Shown here piece after piece: positions 5,359 to 5,939 of a stretch of DNA of 5,939 nucleotides. Origin of the DNA: Oscillospiraceae bacterium. Lineage in GTDB: Bacteria > Bacillota > Clostridia > Oscillospirales > Ruminococcaceae. Within the stretch, counting starts at the first letter, position 1. Every line of letters starts with the position of its first letter. The stretch covers positions 1 to 5,939 of the forward strand of contig CAAFQL010000232.1 in NCBI GenBank assembly GCA_900765125.1, in the 5' to 3' direction. The notes beneath the pieces were generated by a model, which saw only the letters and a program-made list of their open reading frames with translations, was not told where the DNA came from and ran no database searches. Both the position numbers and the translations under genes were made by a program.

Positions 5359-5451
5359 GGGGTATTTTACACAAACTTTTTTAAGTTTAAATGGTATTTT
5401 TCATAAAAAACTTATTTTATCGACTTTTCCCCGTCACTGAGTATAAAGAAG
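5359..5451. other. A/T-rich spacer without a gene
   Basis: This stretch lies between the terminator of the dockerin gene and the DUF2798 promoter. It holds a short palindrome (AAACTT 5373-5378, AAGTTT 5383-5388). ACGGGG (5357-5362) and CCCCGT (5429-5434) form a distant complementary pair around it. The first of these overlaps the -35 region of the DUF2798 promoter and could be an operator half-site, but two six-base matches are weak evidence. I see no coding region. Confidence 0.4.
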
Positions 5452-5490
5452 AAAAAACAAGGACAATGCAGCGGCATAATCCTTGTTTTT
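5452..5490 (-). terminator. Intrinsic terminator of the dockerin gene
   Basis: AAAAACAAGGA (5453-5463) and TCCTTGTTTTT (5480-5490) are perfectly complementary over 11 bases. An inner ATGC/GCAT pair (5466-5469, 5474-5477) closes an AGCG tetraloop. Read on the minus strand, a six-base U-run completes it. It begins four bases after the stop of the dockerin gene, which ends that transcription unit. Confidence 0.92.
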
Positions 5491-5494
5491 GTAT

Positions 5495-5939
5495 TTATTC
5501 CATAATAAGACTTTTCATAGCAGACAGGTCAAATATATTGATCTTACTATCCTTACAGAGATCTCCGGCATTCCAATCCATAAGAGTACCTGCTCCAAGA
5601 AGGAACTTCTGCATCATTACAATATCTGCAATTGTAAACTTACCGTCCGCATTAACATCTCCTATAACAGTCTTGTTCGGGTCAGCTACAGGTTCTAAGA
5701 TGAATTTCTGACCATTACCACCCCAATAATTCCACTGGCAGATATTAGCACCATCATCAAGACTTATACCATAAACGTCAGCACATGACTTGCTGCCGGA
5801 AGCTGCACTCAAAAGAACATATGAACCGTCGCTATTACCGTAAAGCGAAAACTTCTGAGATATATCTCCTGTAAACTCTTCAAGAGAAATATTAGCACCA
5901 TCATCGGCAGAGCCGTTTTCTACTGTCAACGCTCTTCCA
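5495..5939 (-). CDS. Ricin-type lectin and dockerin protein, C-terminal part
   Basis: The gene runs off the right edge; 148 codons of its 3' end are visible. The first part (about residues 1-84) is a ricin-B-type carbohydrate-binding module (CBM13-like): two repeats with DDGANI and QKF signatures and a CQWNYWGG stretch. After a short VADPNKTV linker follows a type I dockerin. Its first calcium loop is DVNADGKFTIAD (94-105), with the usual D/N/D/D ligands. The second is DLCKDSKINIFD (126-137), with cysteine at the third position, a form I associate with Ruminococcus. Such a protein is secreted and docks onto a cohesin, with the lectin gripping plant polysaccharide. The enzyme or other domain expected upstream is outside the window. 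The only in-window start candidate (TTG 5929) lies inside the lectin domain and is not a real start. Confidence 0.9.
   Translation of the reverse strand, partial: GRALTVENGSADDGANISLEEFTGDISQKFSLYGNSDGSYVLLSAASGSKSCADVYGISLDDGANICQWNYWGGNGQKFILEPVADPNKTVIGDVNADGKFTIADIVMMQKFLLGAGTLMDWNAGDLCKDSKINIFDLSAMKSLIME

Noticed and set aside
5246..5711. Plus-strand open frames at 5246-5440, 5391-5711 and 5483-5698
   Set aside because: They run across the DUF2798 leader, the dockerin terminator and antisense to the dockerin gene. None shows protein-like composition or a start signal.

Overview
The window looks like a piece of a low-GC Firmicute chromosome, most likely Ruminococcus or a close relative in the Oscillospiraceae. 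The strongest clue is the partial gene at the right edge: a ricin-type lectin domain followed by a C-terminal type I dockerin, in the DxCxD style I associate with ruminococcal cellulosome proteins. A/T-rich intergenic DNA, sigma-A type promoters and strong GGAGG ribosome binding sites fit this.

Layout. Positions 1-173 hold no supportable gene, but contain a cluster of hairpins and copy 1 of an interspersed repeat. Positions 174-2202 (minus strand) are a tight three-gene operon for phosphatidylethanolamine: a VTT/DedA-type membrane protein, phosphatidylserine synthase and phosphatidylserine decarboxylase. Copy 2 of the repeat lies in the divergent intergenic region (2306-2372). Next to it a near-consensus promoter (TTGAAT-17-TATAAT) drives, on the plus strand, an OmpR-family response regulator and a membrane histidine kinase (2442-4299, 8-base overlap). 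A hairpin at 4316-4352 separates this from the next minus-strand unit: a DUF2798-type membrane protein (start corrected to 5181) and a 56-residue cysteine-containing protein (4412-4582). The DUF2798 leader has an extended -10 promoter, a long nested hairpin ending in a U-run (attenuator-like), and a 12-codon open frame over the hairpin's 5' half. The dockerin gene ends at 5495, with a perfect intrinsic terminator right behind it.

How the genes work together. The lipid operon converts CDP-diacylglycerol plus serine to phosphatidylserine and then to phosphatidylethanolamine. The VTT protein is the obvious candidate for moving the product across the bilayer, as in the similar Bacillus subtilis pssA-ybfM(petA)-psd cluster. 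The divergent two-component system may sense the envelope, but nothing in the sequence proves that it controls the lipid operon.

The least explained features are the structured leader of the DUF2798/small-protein unit and the degenerate repeat pair bracketing the lipid operon. I see no tRNA, rRNA, CRISPR array, transposase or known riboswitch.
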